Assembly: GCA_947624255.1 (NCBI GenBank)
Contig: CANQJO010000014.1
Span: 1-46,795 of the forward strand
DNA from: an uncultured Ruminococcus sp.
Lineage (GTDB): Bacteria; Bacillota; Clostridia; Oscillospirales; Ruminococcaceae
Reading direction: 5' to 3'
Length of the DNA: 46,795 bases
The position numbers and the translations under genes were made by a program. Position 1 is the first letter of the stretch. Every line of letters begins with the position of its first letter. The notes below the pieces were generated by a model. It had not been told where the DNA came from and made no database searches. It saw nothing but the letters and a program-made list of their open reading frames with translations. Of the stretch, positions 7,478-16,355 are shown in pieces.

Positions 7478-8365
7478 TTACATCAGTCCGTGCTTTTCGA
7501 GAGAGGCTTTCAAAGCCGCTCTGTGCTCCTCGGACATAGAGCAGAGAGGAAGCCTGCAATCGCCTACCTCCCGGCCCAAGAGGTTCATAGCCTCCTTTAC
7601 GGGGATAGGATTCACCTCGATAAACAAGTTATTTATGAGGTCGAGATATTCAAGCTGAAGTCGGGCAGCCTCGGTATAATTTCCGTCGAGACAATATTGT
7701 GCCATGAGATGCGTCTCTGTCGGAGCAACGTGTGAAAGCACTGAAATAACGCCCTTAGCTCCCAAAGACATAAGTGGAACTATCATGTCGTCATTGCCGC
7801 TGTAAACGTCGATCTGATCTCCGCACTCAGCGATCAGCTTAGCGGCATAGCTTATATTGCCGCTTGCCTCTTTAACAGCAGCGATATTCGGGTGCTTTGC
7901 AAGCTCCTTTACAGAAGCAACATCAATGCCCATGCCTGTTCTGCCGGGGATATTATACAGTATTATGGGAATATTCACCGCATCGGCAATAGCCGTAAAA
8001 TGAGCGATAAGTCCTTTCTGAGTGGTCTTATTGTAATAGGGAGTCACGTGGAGCAGACCATCTGCTCCGGCAGCCTCAGCCTCTTTGGACAGCTCAACGG
8101 CATAGCGTGTATCGTTACTGCCTGCACCTGCGATAACAGGTATTCTGTGGGCAGTATGCTCAACAGCGAATTTAATGCACTCAAGATGCTCCTCATCGGT
8201 CATAGTGGAGGATTCGCCTGTAGTTCCGCAGACGATCACCGCATCAGTACCCTTGGCGATCTGGTCATCTATGATATCTCCCAGCTTGGGATAATTTATT
8301 GAACCATCTTTATTGAAGGGAGTAATAATAGCGATGCCGGCTCCCGTAAAAATTGTATTTTTCAT
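7478..8365 (-). CDS. dapA: 4-hydroxy-tetrahydrodipicolinate synthase
   Basis: DapA condenses pyruvate with aspartate semialdehyde, the first committed step to lysine and diaminopimelate. The 295-residue TIM barrel starts GAGIAIITPFNKDGSIN and carries CGTTGESSTM, ILYNIPGRTGM with the catalytic Tyr near residue 137, and AAVKEASGN with the Schiff-base Lys near 165. AAAGGAGC stands before the ATG. It lies between asd, which makes its substrate, and dapB, which uses its product. Confidence 0.97.
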   Translation of the reverse strand: MKNTIFTGAGIAIITPFNKDGSINYPKLGDIIDDQIAKGTDAVIVCGTTGESSTMTDEEHLECIKFAVEHTAHRIPVIAGAGSNDTRYAVELSKEAEAAGADGLLHVTPYYNKTTQKGLIAHFTAIADAVNIPIILYNIPGRTGMGIDVASVKELAKHPNIAAVKEASGNISYAAKLIAECGDQIDVYSGNDDMIVPLMSLGAKGVISVLSHVAPTETHLMAQYCLDGNYTEAARLQLEYLDLINNLFIEVNPIPVKEAMNLLGREVGDCRLPLCSMSEEHRAALKASLEKHGLM

Positions 8366-8383
8366 AGATCAAGCTCCTTTCGA

Positions 8384-9463
8384 TCAGTCGAACCAGCCTT
8401 TTGCAGCAAGCAGCTCGGCAAGAAGTACACCGCCGCCTGCCGCACCTCTCAGAGTGTTATGCGAGAGACATACGAATTTATAGTCATACTGTGTATCCTC
8501 ACGGAGTCTTCCCGTCGAAACAGCCATACCGCCTTCAAGCTCTCTGTCGAGTTTGGCCTGCGGACGGTCATTCTCCTCGAAGTAGTGTATAAACTGTTTT
8601 GGTGCGCTCGGAAGCCGGAGCTCCTGCGGAACGCCGCTGAACTCTGCCCAGCGCTTAAGTATGTCCTCTTTAGAGGGCTTTCTGTCGAAGCTGACAAAAA
8701 CGGCAGCAGTATGACCGTCCGAGACCGGAACTCTCAGACATTGTGTGGTGATCAGAGGTTTTTCAGCCTTGACGATCTCACCGTTTTTGATCGTACCCCA
8801 CACTTTAAGAGGCTCCTGCTCGGATTTTTCTTCTTCACCTCCGATATAGGGGATAAGGTTATCCACCATTTCGGGCCATGTCTCGAAGTTGCGTCCTGCA
8901 CCTGAGATCGCCTGATATGTGCAGGCAAGCACTTTCGTGATGCCGAATTCCCTCAGCGGATGAAGTGCGGGAACGTAGCTTTGTATCGAACAGTTTGATT
9001 TTACGGCAATGAAGCCTTTTTTTGTGCCGAGACGCTTTCTCTGGTCAGTGATTATCTCCAGATGCTCCGGATTTATCTCCGGAACGACCATAGGTACATC
9101 GGGAGTAGATCTGTGAGCCGAATTGTTAGAGACAATGGGACACTCTGCCTTTGCGTAAGCCTCCTCCAGAGCACGTATCTCGTCTTTTTTCATGTCAACG
9201 GCGCAGAAACAGAAATCTACTGAACCGGCGATCTTATCAATATCCGCAGCAGCATCAAGGAGTACCATATTCTTCATGGGATCGGGCATGGGAACGCTCA
9301 TTTTCCAGCGGTTTCCGGCAGCCTCCTCATATGTCTGCCCGGCGCTTCTCGGTGAAGCTGCAAGCACCTTGACATTGAACCAAGGATGGTTTTCAAGCAG
9401 AGTAGCGAATCTCTGACCGACCATGCCTGTTGCACCGATGATACCTACATTGTACTTTTTCAT
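8384..9463 (-). CDS. asd: Aspartate-semialdehyde dehydrogenase
   Basis: Asd reduces aspartyl phosphate to aspartate semialdehyde with NADPH, at the branch point to lysine, threonine and methionine. The protein begins MKKYNVGIIGATGMVGQRF (nucleotide-binding loop) and carries VKSNCSIQSYVPALHPL with the catalytic Cys near residue 155, then a C-terminal ISGAGR region. ATG 9463 (359 residues) is used because AAGGAGTTC precedes it; the frame is open further upstream but that sequence is the riboswitch terminator. Its product may also feed the carboxyspermidine route encoded at 37373-40229. Confidence 0.95.
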   Translation of the reverse strand: MKKYNVGIIGATGMVGQRFATLLENHPWFNVKVLAASPRSAGQTYEEAAGNRWKMSVPMPDPMKNMVLLDAAADIDKIAGSVDFCFCAVDMKKDEIRALEEAYAKAECPIVSNNSAHRSTPDVPMVVPEINPEHLEIITDQRKRLGTKKGFIAVKSNCSIQSYVPALHPLREFGITKVLACTYQAISGAGRNFETWPEMVDNLIPYIGGEEEKSEQEPLKVWGTIKNGEIVKAEKPLITTQCLRVPVSDGHTAAVFVSFDRKPSKEDILKRWAEFSGVPQELRLPSAPKQFIHYFEENDRPQAKLDRELEGGMAVSTGRLREDTQYDYKFVCLSHNTLRGAAGGGVLLAELLAAKGWFD

Positions 9464-9490
9464 AGCTGAACTCCTTACGTTGATTTTTTT

Positions 9491-9523
9491 CAAAAAAACA
9501 GAAAAACCGGTTGCAAACCGGTT
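9491..9523 (-). terminator. Riboswitch-controlled terminator before asd
   Basis: On the minus strand AACCGG-TTTGCAA-CCGGTT is followed by TTTTTCTGTTTTTTT, ending about 28 bases before the asd start. This is an intrinsic terminator placed where a lysine riboswitch expression platform is expected. Confidence 0.85.
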
Positions 9524-9560
9524 CGTCATGCGTTATAATAGAAATGGTGGCATATCAGAT

Positions 9561-9741
9561 CATTCTGTATGCCGATAGCTCTCAACCATAAAGCATGATG
9601 ACAGTCAATGACCTGTTGAGCCATTGACCGGAGCCGGATTTACCGGAAACAGATCTTCGGCGGCATTGCCTTTTGCTGCGCCTCACCGGACCGGTAGTCC
9701 TGAGCGCAGGTACTCATCGCAGCCGCACCTCTATCAGAACG
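9561..9741 (-). promoter_or_regulatory. Lysine riboswitch (L box)
   Basis: On the minus strand the segment near the 5' end reads GATAGAGGTGCGGCTGCGAT followed by GAGTA, then GGTGAGGC and GCAATGCCGCCGAAG. These are the conserved core blocks of the lysine aptamer (AGAGGtGC, AGTA, GCCGAAG). The closing P1 helix can be seen: CGTTCTG at 9741-9735 pairs with CAGAATG at 9567-9561. Downstream comes an intrinsic terminator and then asd-dapA-dapB, the standard targets. High lysine should stabilise the aptamer and favour termination. The aptamer limits are approximate. Confidence 0.92.
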
Positions 9742-9763
9742 ACAGATCTACCTGTCAGATATA

Positions 9764-9792
9764 ATGATATCACTATTTTTTAGCTCTGTCAA
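9764..9792 (-). promoter_or_regulatory. Promoter of the lysine riboswitch-asd transcript
   Basis: On the minus strand: TTGACA (9792-9787), 17 bases, TATCAT (9769-9764). A perfect TATAAT for the opposite direction (9760-9765) overlaps it and may serve queA, although I see no good -35 element for it. Confidence 0.75.
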
Positions 9793-9831
9793 TAGTTTTT
9801 GATAATTTTTCACCGAAAAGGAGAAATAATA

Positions 9832-10863
9832 ATGGAATTCAAGAAGTCCGATTTTTTCTATGAGCTTCCGGAGGAGCTTATAGCCCAGACACCTATCGAG
9901 CCGAGAGATGCTTCACGCATGATGTGCATTGACCGCAGCACGGGAAAAGTCCTCCACGACCGCTTTTATAATCTATGCGGATATCTCAGAAAGGGTGATC
10001 TGCTTGTTATGAATGATTCCCGTGTTATCCCGGCAAGACTTTACGGAGAGAAGTACGAAACAGGCAGCTTTATCGAATTTCTGCTCCTTGAGCAGAAAGG
10101 CGACAAGCTGTGGGAGATAATCTGCCGTCCGGGAAAAAAAGCTAAAGAAGGAGCGGAATTCTCCTTTGGCGGCGGACGTTTGAAAGCACGTGTAGTTGAG
10201 GTAAAGGAAGACGGCAACAGGATAGTTCGGTTTGAATGTGATGGAAATTTCTACACTGCTCTTGAAGACATCGGACAAATGCCGCTCCCTCCGTACATAA
10301 CACAGGAGCTGAAGGACAAGGAACGTTATCAGACGGTATACTCACGGGAACTCGGCTCTGCGGCTGCACCGACTGCCGGACTTCATTTCACTCCGAGAAT
10401 GCTGGACGAGCTGCGCTCTCAGGGGATAAACACCGCCTTTGTGACGCTTCATGTCGGACTGGGGACGTTCCGACCGGTAAAAGAGGAGAATATCCTTGAC
10501 CATAAAATGCACAGTGAGCATTATTATCTTCCACAGGAGACAGCAGACCTCATAAATGAGACTAAGAAAAACGGCGGACGTGTGATCTCAGTGGGAACGA
10601 CCACCTGCCGCACTCTCGAAAGTGTTGCTTCTGCCGGCGGAGAGCTCACTGAAAGTGAGGGATATACGGATATCTTTATATATCCGTCCTACCGATTCAA
10701 GTGCATTGACGGTCTTATCACGAATTTCCATCTGCCGGAGAGTACGCTTATCATGCTTGTGTCAGCCTTTCTTGGATACGAGCGCACGATGAATGCCTAT
10801 CATCTTGCAGTGGAGGAACGCTACCGCTTTTTCAGCTTCGGCGACTGTATGTTCATACACTGA
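9832..10863 (+). CDS. queA: tRNA S-adenosylmethionine ribosyltransferase-isomerase
   Basis: QueA transfers the ribosyl part of SAM to preQ1 in tRNA to form epoxyqueuosine. The 343-residue protein begins [18 protein letters not shown] and contains [38 protein letters not shown] near residue 180, [12 protein letters not shown], and [15 protein letters not shown] at the end, all hallmarks of QueA. ATG 9832 follows AAAGGAGAAATAAT. Downstream, after a small PAS gene, is tgt, the enzyme that inserts preQ1, so these genes form a queuosine unit. No preQ1 riboswitch was seen in front of it. Confidence 0.97.
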   Translation: MEFKKSDFFYELPEELIAQTPIEPRDASRMMCIDRSTGKVLHDRFYNLCGYLRKGDLLVMNDSRVIPARLYGEKYETGSFIEFLLLEQKGDKLWEIICRPGKKAKEGAEFSFGGGRLKARVVEVKEDGNRIVRFECDGNFYTALEDIGQMPLPPYITQELKDKERYQTVYSRELGSAAAPTAGLHFTPRMLDELRSQGINTAFVTLHVGLGTFRPVKEENILDHKMHSEHYYLPQETADLINETKKNGGRVISVGTTTCRTLESVASAGGELTESEGYTDIFIYPSYRFKCIDGLITNFHLPESTLIMLVSAFLGYERTMNAYHLAVEERYRFFSFGDCMFIH

Positions 10864-10899
10864 GCCGTTCGGGAGAGCCGGATAAAAGGAGGTAAAAAT

Positions 10900-11277
10900 A
10901 TGGATCTCAGTATTTATTTCAAAAGTATTATCGACTCCGATACAGCCGCCGTTGTTGTATGCAATACGGAGCATATCATCATTTATATGAATCCATCGGC
11001 AGCAGAGCGTTATGCCAAAAGAGGCGGAGCTTCACTTGTGGGGAGATCAATTCTTGACTGCCACAGCGAGGACTCAAAAAATAAAATAAAAGAAGTGACA
11101 GAATGGTTCGGAGAGGATATTTCACATAACAGGGTATTCACCTTTCACAATAAAAATGAAAATATGGACGTTTATATGATCGCCCTCCGCAATGACAGCG
11201 GAGAGCTTATCGGCTATTATGAAAAGCACGAATACAGAAATTCCGAATCAGCCGAGCCGTATTCATACGGGAGCTGA
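10900..11277 (+). CDS. Single-domain PAS protein
   Basis: The 125-residue protein is essentially one PAS sensory fold: AVVVCNTEHIIIYMNPSAAE near the start, GRSILDCHSEDSKNKI in the middle, and DVYMIALRNDSGELIGYYEK at the end, followed by a polar tail. There is no kinase, cyclase or DNA-binding domain, so it would act through ligand or partner binding. The ribosome site AAAGGAGG is strong and it sits 36 bases after queA and 18 before tgt, hence almost certainly co-transcribed with the queuosine genes. Whether it senses a metabolite of that pathway is speculation. A similar PAS type occurs at the end of DUF438 proteins. Confidence 0.8.
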   Translation: MDLSIYFKSIIDSDTAAVVVCNTEHIIIYMNPSAAERYAKRGGASLVGRSILDCHSEDSKNKIKEVTEWFGEDISHNRVFTFHNKNENMDVYMIALRNDSGELIGYYEKHEYRNSESAEPYSYGS

Positions 11278-11286
11278 CCGCAGTAA

Positions 11287-12435
<1,149 letters not shown>

Positions 12436-12436
12436 T

Positions 12437-13072
12437 ATGATAGCCATTTTTGATCTTGACGGCACTATCGCCGATACACTTGAGGATATTGCCGCCGCTA
12501 TAAATTACGGACTTGACAGGCTGGGACTCCCTGCACACCCTCTTGAACGCTTTCGGCAGTTTGTAGGCGATGGATTGCAGGTGCTTTGCAGGAGAGCGCT
12601 CCCCTTGGAAAAAGCAGACAAAGCTGAAAGGCTCTCACAGCTTTTCAGCGAATATTACGGTGAGCATTATCTCGATGCCACACATCTCTATCCCGGCATT
12701 GAAGAGGCTCTGAAAGAACTTTCAGCCGCCGATGTGATCCTTGCTGTAGCCACGAATAAGCCTCAGATCCATGCAAGAAAAATAGTTGCCGAGCTGCTGC
12801 CCGATATTGATTTCGATATTATTCTGGGAGGCTGTCCGGAGAGGGAGAAAAAACCCGATCCTGCTATGATCCGTGAGATCATAGGCTCACGAACGGACAA
12901 AGCCTACATGATCGGCGACAGCAACGTGGATATCCTCGCAGGGAAAAACGCCGGGATCTGCACTATCGGCTGCACATGGGGATTCCGTGGCCGCAGAGAG
13001 CTTGAAGAGAACGGTGCAGATCATATTGCCGAAACTCCCGGCAATGTTGTAAACATCATTTTGAAAGGATAA
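12437..13072 (+). CDS. gph: HAD-family phosphoglycolate phosphatase-like hydrolase
   Basis: This 211-residue HAD hydrolase carries all four motifs: FDLDGTIADT (nucleophile and acid/base Asp) at the start, VATNKPQ near residue 108, the conserved Lys near 140 (EREKKPDP), and YMIGDSNVDILAGKNAG near 155. The cap helices and length match Gph/PGP-type phosphatases acting on small phosphate esters such as 2-phosphoglycolate. It begins one base after the tgt stop; its ribosome site AAAGGGGG lies inside tgt. Substrate assignment in this family from sequence alone is weak, so the gene symbol is tentative. Confidence 0.75.
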   Translation: MIAIFDLDGTIADTLEDIAAAINYGLDRLGLPAHPLERFRQFVGDGLQVLCRRALPLEKADKAERLSQLFSEYYGEHYLDATHLYPGIEEALKELSAADVILAVATNKPQIHARKIVAELLPDIDFDIILGGCPEREKKPDPAMIREIIGSRTDKAYMIGDSNVDILAGKNAGICTIGCTWGFRGRRELEENGADHIAETPGNVVNIILKG

Positions 13073-13170
13073 AACAAAGGAGCAGCATTCTTTTGTCAAT
13101 TAACAAATGCAGCGTCTGCAAAATTGTGCGGCACTGCAATTTTAGCAATATTTGATAAGCAAAAATAATG

Positions 13171-13192
13171 TTAGCAAAAAATGACTTGCTAA
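13171..13192. promoter_or_regulatory. Palindromic operator candidate before the xylanase gene
   Basis: TTAGCAA (13171-13177) and TTGCTAA (13186-13192) form a perfect 7-bp inverted repeat with an 8-base spacer, and a third TTAGCAA lies at 13142-13148. The palindrome covers the -35 position of the promoter, so a bound protein could block or modulate transcription. Confidence 0.5.
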
Positions 13193-13209
13193 ATTCACAA
13201 AAATATAAT
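13181..13209 (+). promoter_or_regulatory. Promoter of the xylanase-esterase gene
   Basis: ATGACT (13181-13186), 17 bases, TATAAT (13204-13209): a perfect -10 with a weak -35, as expected for a regulated gene. The leader to ATG 13288 is about 70 bases, with AAAGGAGG just before the start. Confidence 0.6.
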
Positions 13210-13287
13210 AAAATGTACATAGAGTTTTAGTAATGTGGTGCAATGTCGTCAAGCATTGCGATCATGAAATTTCAAAGGAGGATATTT

Positions 13288-15687
13288 ATGGATCTGAAAA
13301 GCAAATTATGCAAACTGGTAAGTGCGTTTACGGTCGCCATCATGTGCATCACAATGGTACCATCTATCTCTTCTGATGCAGCAAGTGTCGGCGATAAGCT
13401 CAGCGTCGGCAATGGCGTGAATCAGCATAAGGGCGTTTGCGATAACTACAGCTACGAGGTATGGCTCGACACTACAGGCGGCAGCGGTTCTATGACGCTT
13501 GGATCCGGAGCAACTTTCAAGGCTGAATGGAGCGCAAGCGTATCCGGCGGTAACTTCCTTGCACGCCGAGGACTGGACTTCGGTTCGCAGAAAAAGGCTA
13601 CCGATTATCCGTACATCGGCTTGGACTATGAAGCCGACTATCGTCAGACAGGCAGTGCAAGCGGTAACTCACGTCTTTGCGTATACGGCTGGTTCCAGAA
13701 CAAAAATGCAGGCAATGTACCGCTCGTTGAATACTACATCATTGAGGACTGGGTCGACTGGTGTCCTGACGGCAACGGCAAAATGGTAACGATAGATGGT
13801 GCTCAGTACAAAATTTTTCAGTTAGATCATACAGGTCCGACGATCAACGGCGGCAGCGAAACATTCAAGCAGTATTTCAGTGTCCGTCAGGATAAGAGGA
13901 CTTCCGGTCACATCACCGTTTCCGATCACTTTAAGGCATGGGCAGATCAAGGCTGGGGCATCGGCAATCTTTATGAAGTTGCTCTGAATGCCGAAGGCTG
14001 GCAGAGCAGCGGTGTTGCTGACATCACAAAGCTCAACGTTTACACCGATCCCGACGATAAAGATCCCGATATTGGCGGAGACGATCCGGTCATAGTCGAA
14101 CCCGATGAAAACGGTTACTTCTTTAATTCAACCTTTGAATCTGACACTGACAACTGGTCAGGCAGAGGTGAGGCTTCGGTAAAGACCGATTCTTCCGTAA
14201 GCAGCGGCGGCAGCAGCTCCCTTGCTATTACGGGACGTACGGATTCATGGAACGGCGCATCTGTTTCCCTCAGTACCTCTGCATTCAACCCCGGAAAGAG
14301 CTACGGTTTCAGTGCAATGGCTATGCAGAATGAAACGGCTTCGGAGGATTTCAAGCTTACGCTTCAATGTAATATAGACGGCGAAGAGCAGTACCTCACT
14401 GTTGCCGAAGCTGCCGGAGCAAAGGGCGAGTGGGTACAGCTTGCAAATCCGAGTTTTACCATTCCCGAAGGCGCATCAAACCTTATTCTTTATGTTGAAA
14501 CTGCCGATACTACAACGAATTTCTATATTGACGATGTGATCGGCGCACTTGAGAATAAAATTCCCGAGCCGATCGTTACACCCTCAAAGGATCTTATAAT
14601 CGGCGATCTGAACGATGACGGCAGGATCGATGCTTTTGACGTTGCTCTTGAGAGAAAAGCTCTCATAAACGTTTTCACAGGCGCAGAAAATCACCCTGCT
14701 TCTGACATTGACAGCGATGGCAGTGTAAGCGTAAACGATCTCGTTCTTATTTCAAAATTTGTTCTCGCAGAAATTGATGAATTCCCGACAGCTCCAAAAA
14801 CTTCAACAACTACGACCGCACCTCAGGTTACAACTACCCAAAACGGTAGTGTTGACAATGCTTCCGATTACATGGATAAAGTAAGAGCTTCTATCACAAA
14901 CGACGTTCCCTCGTCCATTACAGGCAGTCCGAATAATGAGTGTAAGGAAGAAAGGATCACGTATTATTCCACCATCGCAAAGAAAAACAAGAATGCTGTT
15001 GTAATTCTTCCTCCCAACTATTCCACAAGCAAAAAATATCCCGTTGTCTATGTAAATCACGGAATAATGGGATCAGAAAACGATATGGTCGGTTATTGTA
15101 AATCTATCGGCGGTAATCTTATGAAGAGCGGTGAGGCTGAGGAAATGATTCTCGTAAGCTGCGCAATGTACACCAGTGCCACATCAGATCAGTGTTCAGG
15201 TATTACCGCAGAGGAATGCGCTAAATACGATGCTTTCAGAGAGGATCTTATTGAGTGTCTAATGCCGTATATTGAGGAGAATTACTCAGTCAAGACAGGC
15301 AGAGAAAATACAGGTATCTGCGGTTTCTCAATGGGTGGCAGAGAGTCTCTCTACATCGGTATCACCCGTCCTCAGTACTTTGGCTATATCGGCGCAGCTT
15401 CACCTGCACCGGGTATCATGCCCGCAACCGATATGTTTATGGTACATCCCGGAAATATGCAGCCCTCAGAGTTCAAGATACAAGATCATACTTATGATCC
15501 GTATTTCCTTATGATAACAGGCGGTACAAACGATAGTGTTGTCGGAACATTCCCCAAGGAATATCATACAACTCTTGAAGCCAACGGTCAGCCTCATATC
15601 TGGCAGGAAATTCAGGGCGGCGGTCATGATGCAAGCTGCATAAATCCTCTTATGTACAATTTCCTTAAAAATGCTTTTAAAGCATGA
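13288..15687 (+). CDS. Cellulosomal GH11 xylanase - CBM22 - dockerin - esterase
   Basis: This secreted multidomain enzyme degrades arabinoxylan. From ATG 13288 (799 residues): a signal peptide (about 1-32); a GH11 endo-xylanase (about 35-260) with catalytic Glu near 148 in VEYYIIEDW and near 236 in NAEGWQSSG; a CBM22-like xylan-binding module (about 278-430); a type I dockerin (about 438-495) with two calcium repeats, GDLNDDGRIDAFDVALERK and SDIDSDGSVSVNDLVLISK; a Thr-rich linker (about 502-523); and an alpha/beta-hydrolase esterase (about 530-799) with GFSMGG (Ser near 681), an Asp near 749 and GGGHDAS (His near 780), typical of CE1 acetyl/feruloyl xylan esterases. The dockerin would anchor it in a cellulosome. 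Enzymes with an internal dockerin between xylanase and esterase are known from R. flavefaciens. ATG 13288 has AAAGGAGG and starts directly before the signal peptide. Confidence 0.93.
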   Translation: MDLKSKLCKLVSAFTVAIMCITMVPSISSDAASVGDKLSVGNGVNQHKGVCDNYSYEVWLDTTGGSGSMTLGSGATFKAEWSASVSGGNFLARRGLDFGSQKKATDYPYIGLDYEADYRQTGSASGNSRLCVYGWFQNKNAGNVPLVEYYIIEDWVDWCPDGNGKMVTIDGAQYKIFQLDHTGPTINGGSETFKQYFSVRQDKRTSGHITVSDHFKAWADQGWGIGNLYEVALNAEGWQSSGVADITKLNVYTDPDDKDPDIGGDDPVIVEPDENGYFFNSTFESDTDNWSGRGEASVKTDSSVSSGGSSSLAITGRTDSWNGASVSLSTSAFNPGKSYGFSAMAMQNETASEDFKLTLQCNIDGEEQYLTVAEAAGAKGEWVQLANPSFTIPEGASNLILYVETADTTTNFYIDDVIGALENKIPEPIVTPSKDLIIGDLNDDGRIDAFDVALERKALINVFTGAENHPASDIDSDGSVSVNDLVLISKFVLAEIDEFPTAPKTSTTTTAPQVTTTQNGSVDNASDYMDKVRASITNDVPSSITGSPNNECKEERITYYSTIAKKNKNAVVILPPNYSTSKKYPVVYVNHGIMGSENDMVGYCKSIGGNLMKSGEAEEMILVSCAMYTSATSDQCSGITAEECAKYDAFREDLIECLMPYIEENYSVKTGRENTGICGFSMGGRESLYIGITRPQYFGYIGAASPAPGIMPATDMFMVHPGNMQPSEFKIQDHTYDPYFLMITGGTNDSVVGTFPKEYHTTLEANGQPHIWQEIQGGGHDASCINPLMYNFLKNAFKA

Positions 15688-15699
15688 TCTGATCAATGT

Positions 15700-15738
15700 A
15701 AAAACGGCGTATCGTATAATTTTCGATATGCCGTTTTT
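15700..15738 (+). terminator. Terminator of the xylanase gene
   Basis: AAAAACGGCGTATCG pairs with CGATATGCCGTTTTT (one G-T pair) around a TATAATTTT loop, ending in six Ts. It lies 13 bases after the stop codon. Confidence 0.85.
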
Positions 15739-15777
15739 TACGGAAATCAATTGTATTCGCAGGCATATGCTCCGACG

Positions 15778-15861
15778 ACCTCGGTATCGTGTTTCTCGAT
15801 ATCCGAATAGTCGTTTAACAACTGCAAAAACGTGTTCAACTTTACAACGGACAGATGACTT
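15778..15861 (-). pseudogene. Remnant of an IS5-type transposase
   Basis: On the minus strand a 28-codon frame reads KSSVRCKVEHVFAVVKR then LFGYRETRYRG. This matches the region around the catalytic glutamate near the C-terminus of another IS5-type transposase subgroup. A stop precedes it in frame, and one base more or less would extend it upstream (KERTGIK), indicating decay. The sequence after YRG no longer looks like transposase. It differs from the transposase at 421-1247. No inverted repeats or complete element remain. Confidence 0.6.
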
Positions 15862-15908
15862 TTATTCCTGTCCGCTCCTTGCTTTTATATTTTATATTTT
15901 CTTAATGC

Positions 15909-15937
15909 TTTTTCAACCGCACAGGCGGAAAATTTTT
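15909..15937. repeat. Dispersed 29-bp repeat, copy 2
   Basis: It matches the copy at 5256-5284 in 26 of 29 bases. Here the centre forms CCGC-ACAG-GCGG, a small hairpin flanked by T and A/T tracts. It lies between the IS remnant and the tRNA promoter. Confidence 0.5.
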
Positions 15938-16004
15938 TAGGGCGGCGGATCATCATATCTATTGATGCCACAGATTGTTAAAATAAAATTATTTTTTTTG
16001 TGTA

Positions 16005-16033
16005 TTGATTATGCTTCAAAAATGTGATATAAT
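16005..16033 (+). promoter_or_regulatory. Promoter of tRNA-Ser
   Basis: TTGATT (16005-16010), 17 bases, TATAAT (16028-16033), with TG one base before the -10 (extended -10). It reads through the half-tRNA into the intact tRNA. Confidence 0.75.
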
Positions 16034-16066
16034 TATATTGTTCCGTTGAGCCACACCCAATTTATT

Positions 16067-16095
16067 GCGGAGCAGTATCGAAGCGGTCATATTGG
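16067..16095 (+). pseudogene. 5' half of a second tRNA-Ser, truncated
   Basis: The bases GCAGTATCGAAGCGGTCAT match the acceptor/D-arm part of the complete tRNA-Ser (TATCGAAGTGGTCAT) with one change in the core, after which the sequence turns into A/T-rich spacer. There is no anticodon arm, variable arm or 3' half. It lies only 14 bases before the real tRNA and inside the same transcript. Confidence 0.6.
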
Positions 16096-16108
16096 TTAAA
16101 TTAAATAC

Positions 16109-16197
16109 GCAGTGGTATCGAAGTGGTCATAACGGACATGACTCGAAATCATGATGCCCCTTGAGGGACGTGGGTTCGAATCCCACCCACTGCGCCA
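16109..16197 (+). tRNA. tRNA-Ser (anticodon CGA)
   Basis: The 89-base cloverleaf has an acceptor stem GCAGTGG/CCACTGC, a D arm with TATCGAAGTGGTCATAACGG, an anticodon stem CATGA/TCATG around loop CTCGAAA (anticodon CGA, codon UCG), a long class II variable arm (GCCCCTTGAGGGA), and a T arm GTGGG-TTCGAAT-CCCAC. The 3' end has discriminator G and an encoded CCA. The long variable arm and anticodon identify serine. Confidence 0.95.
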
Positions 16198-16228
16198 TAT
16201 TGTTGCAGCAAAATAGATGACAACGTCA

Positions 16229-16254
16229 AAAAGCCCGAATTATCGGGCTTTTTT
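16229..16254 (+). terminator. Terminator after tRNA-Ser
   Basis: AAAGCCCGA-ATTA-TCGGGCTTT followed by TTTT, 32 bases after the tRNA. Confidence 0.85.
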
Positions 16255-16321
16255 GGCGTTCCGGAGTATTTGTAGTCAGAAGAAGGGATATTGATGCTCT
16301 GATCTTATTTTTGCGTGAGAT

Positions 16322-16349
16322 GCTGCAATGGGAGCGATCCCACTGCAGC
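16322..16349 (-). terminator. Hairpin downstream of purL
   Basis: GCTGCAATGGGA and TCCCACTGCAGC form a 12-position stem with one mismatch and a GCGA loop, at the 3' end of the purL transcript. There is no clear T tract, so it may be an RNA 3'-end stabiliser rather than an intrinsic terminator. Confidence 0.4.
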
Positions 16350-16355
16350 TTGACT

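Noticed and set aside
9780..9831. preQ1 riboswitch before queA
   Set aside because: The leader is too short and lacks the C-rich loop and A-rich tail of preQ1 aptamers.
15747..15881. Coding-looking minus-strand frame ending EVVGAYACEYN
   Set aside because: The next frame on the same strand reads as a clear IS5-type transposase fragment (CKVEHVFAVVKR), so this frame is its shadow.
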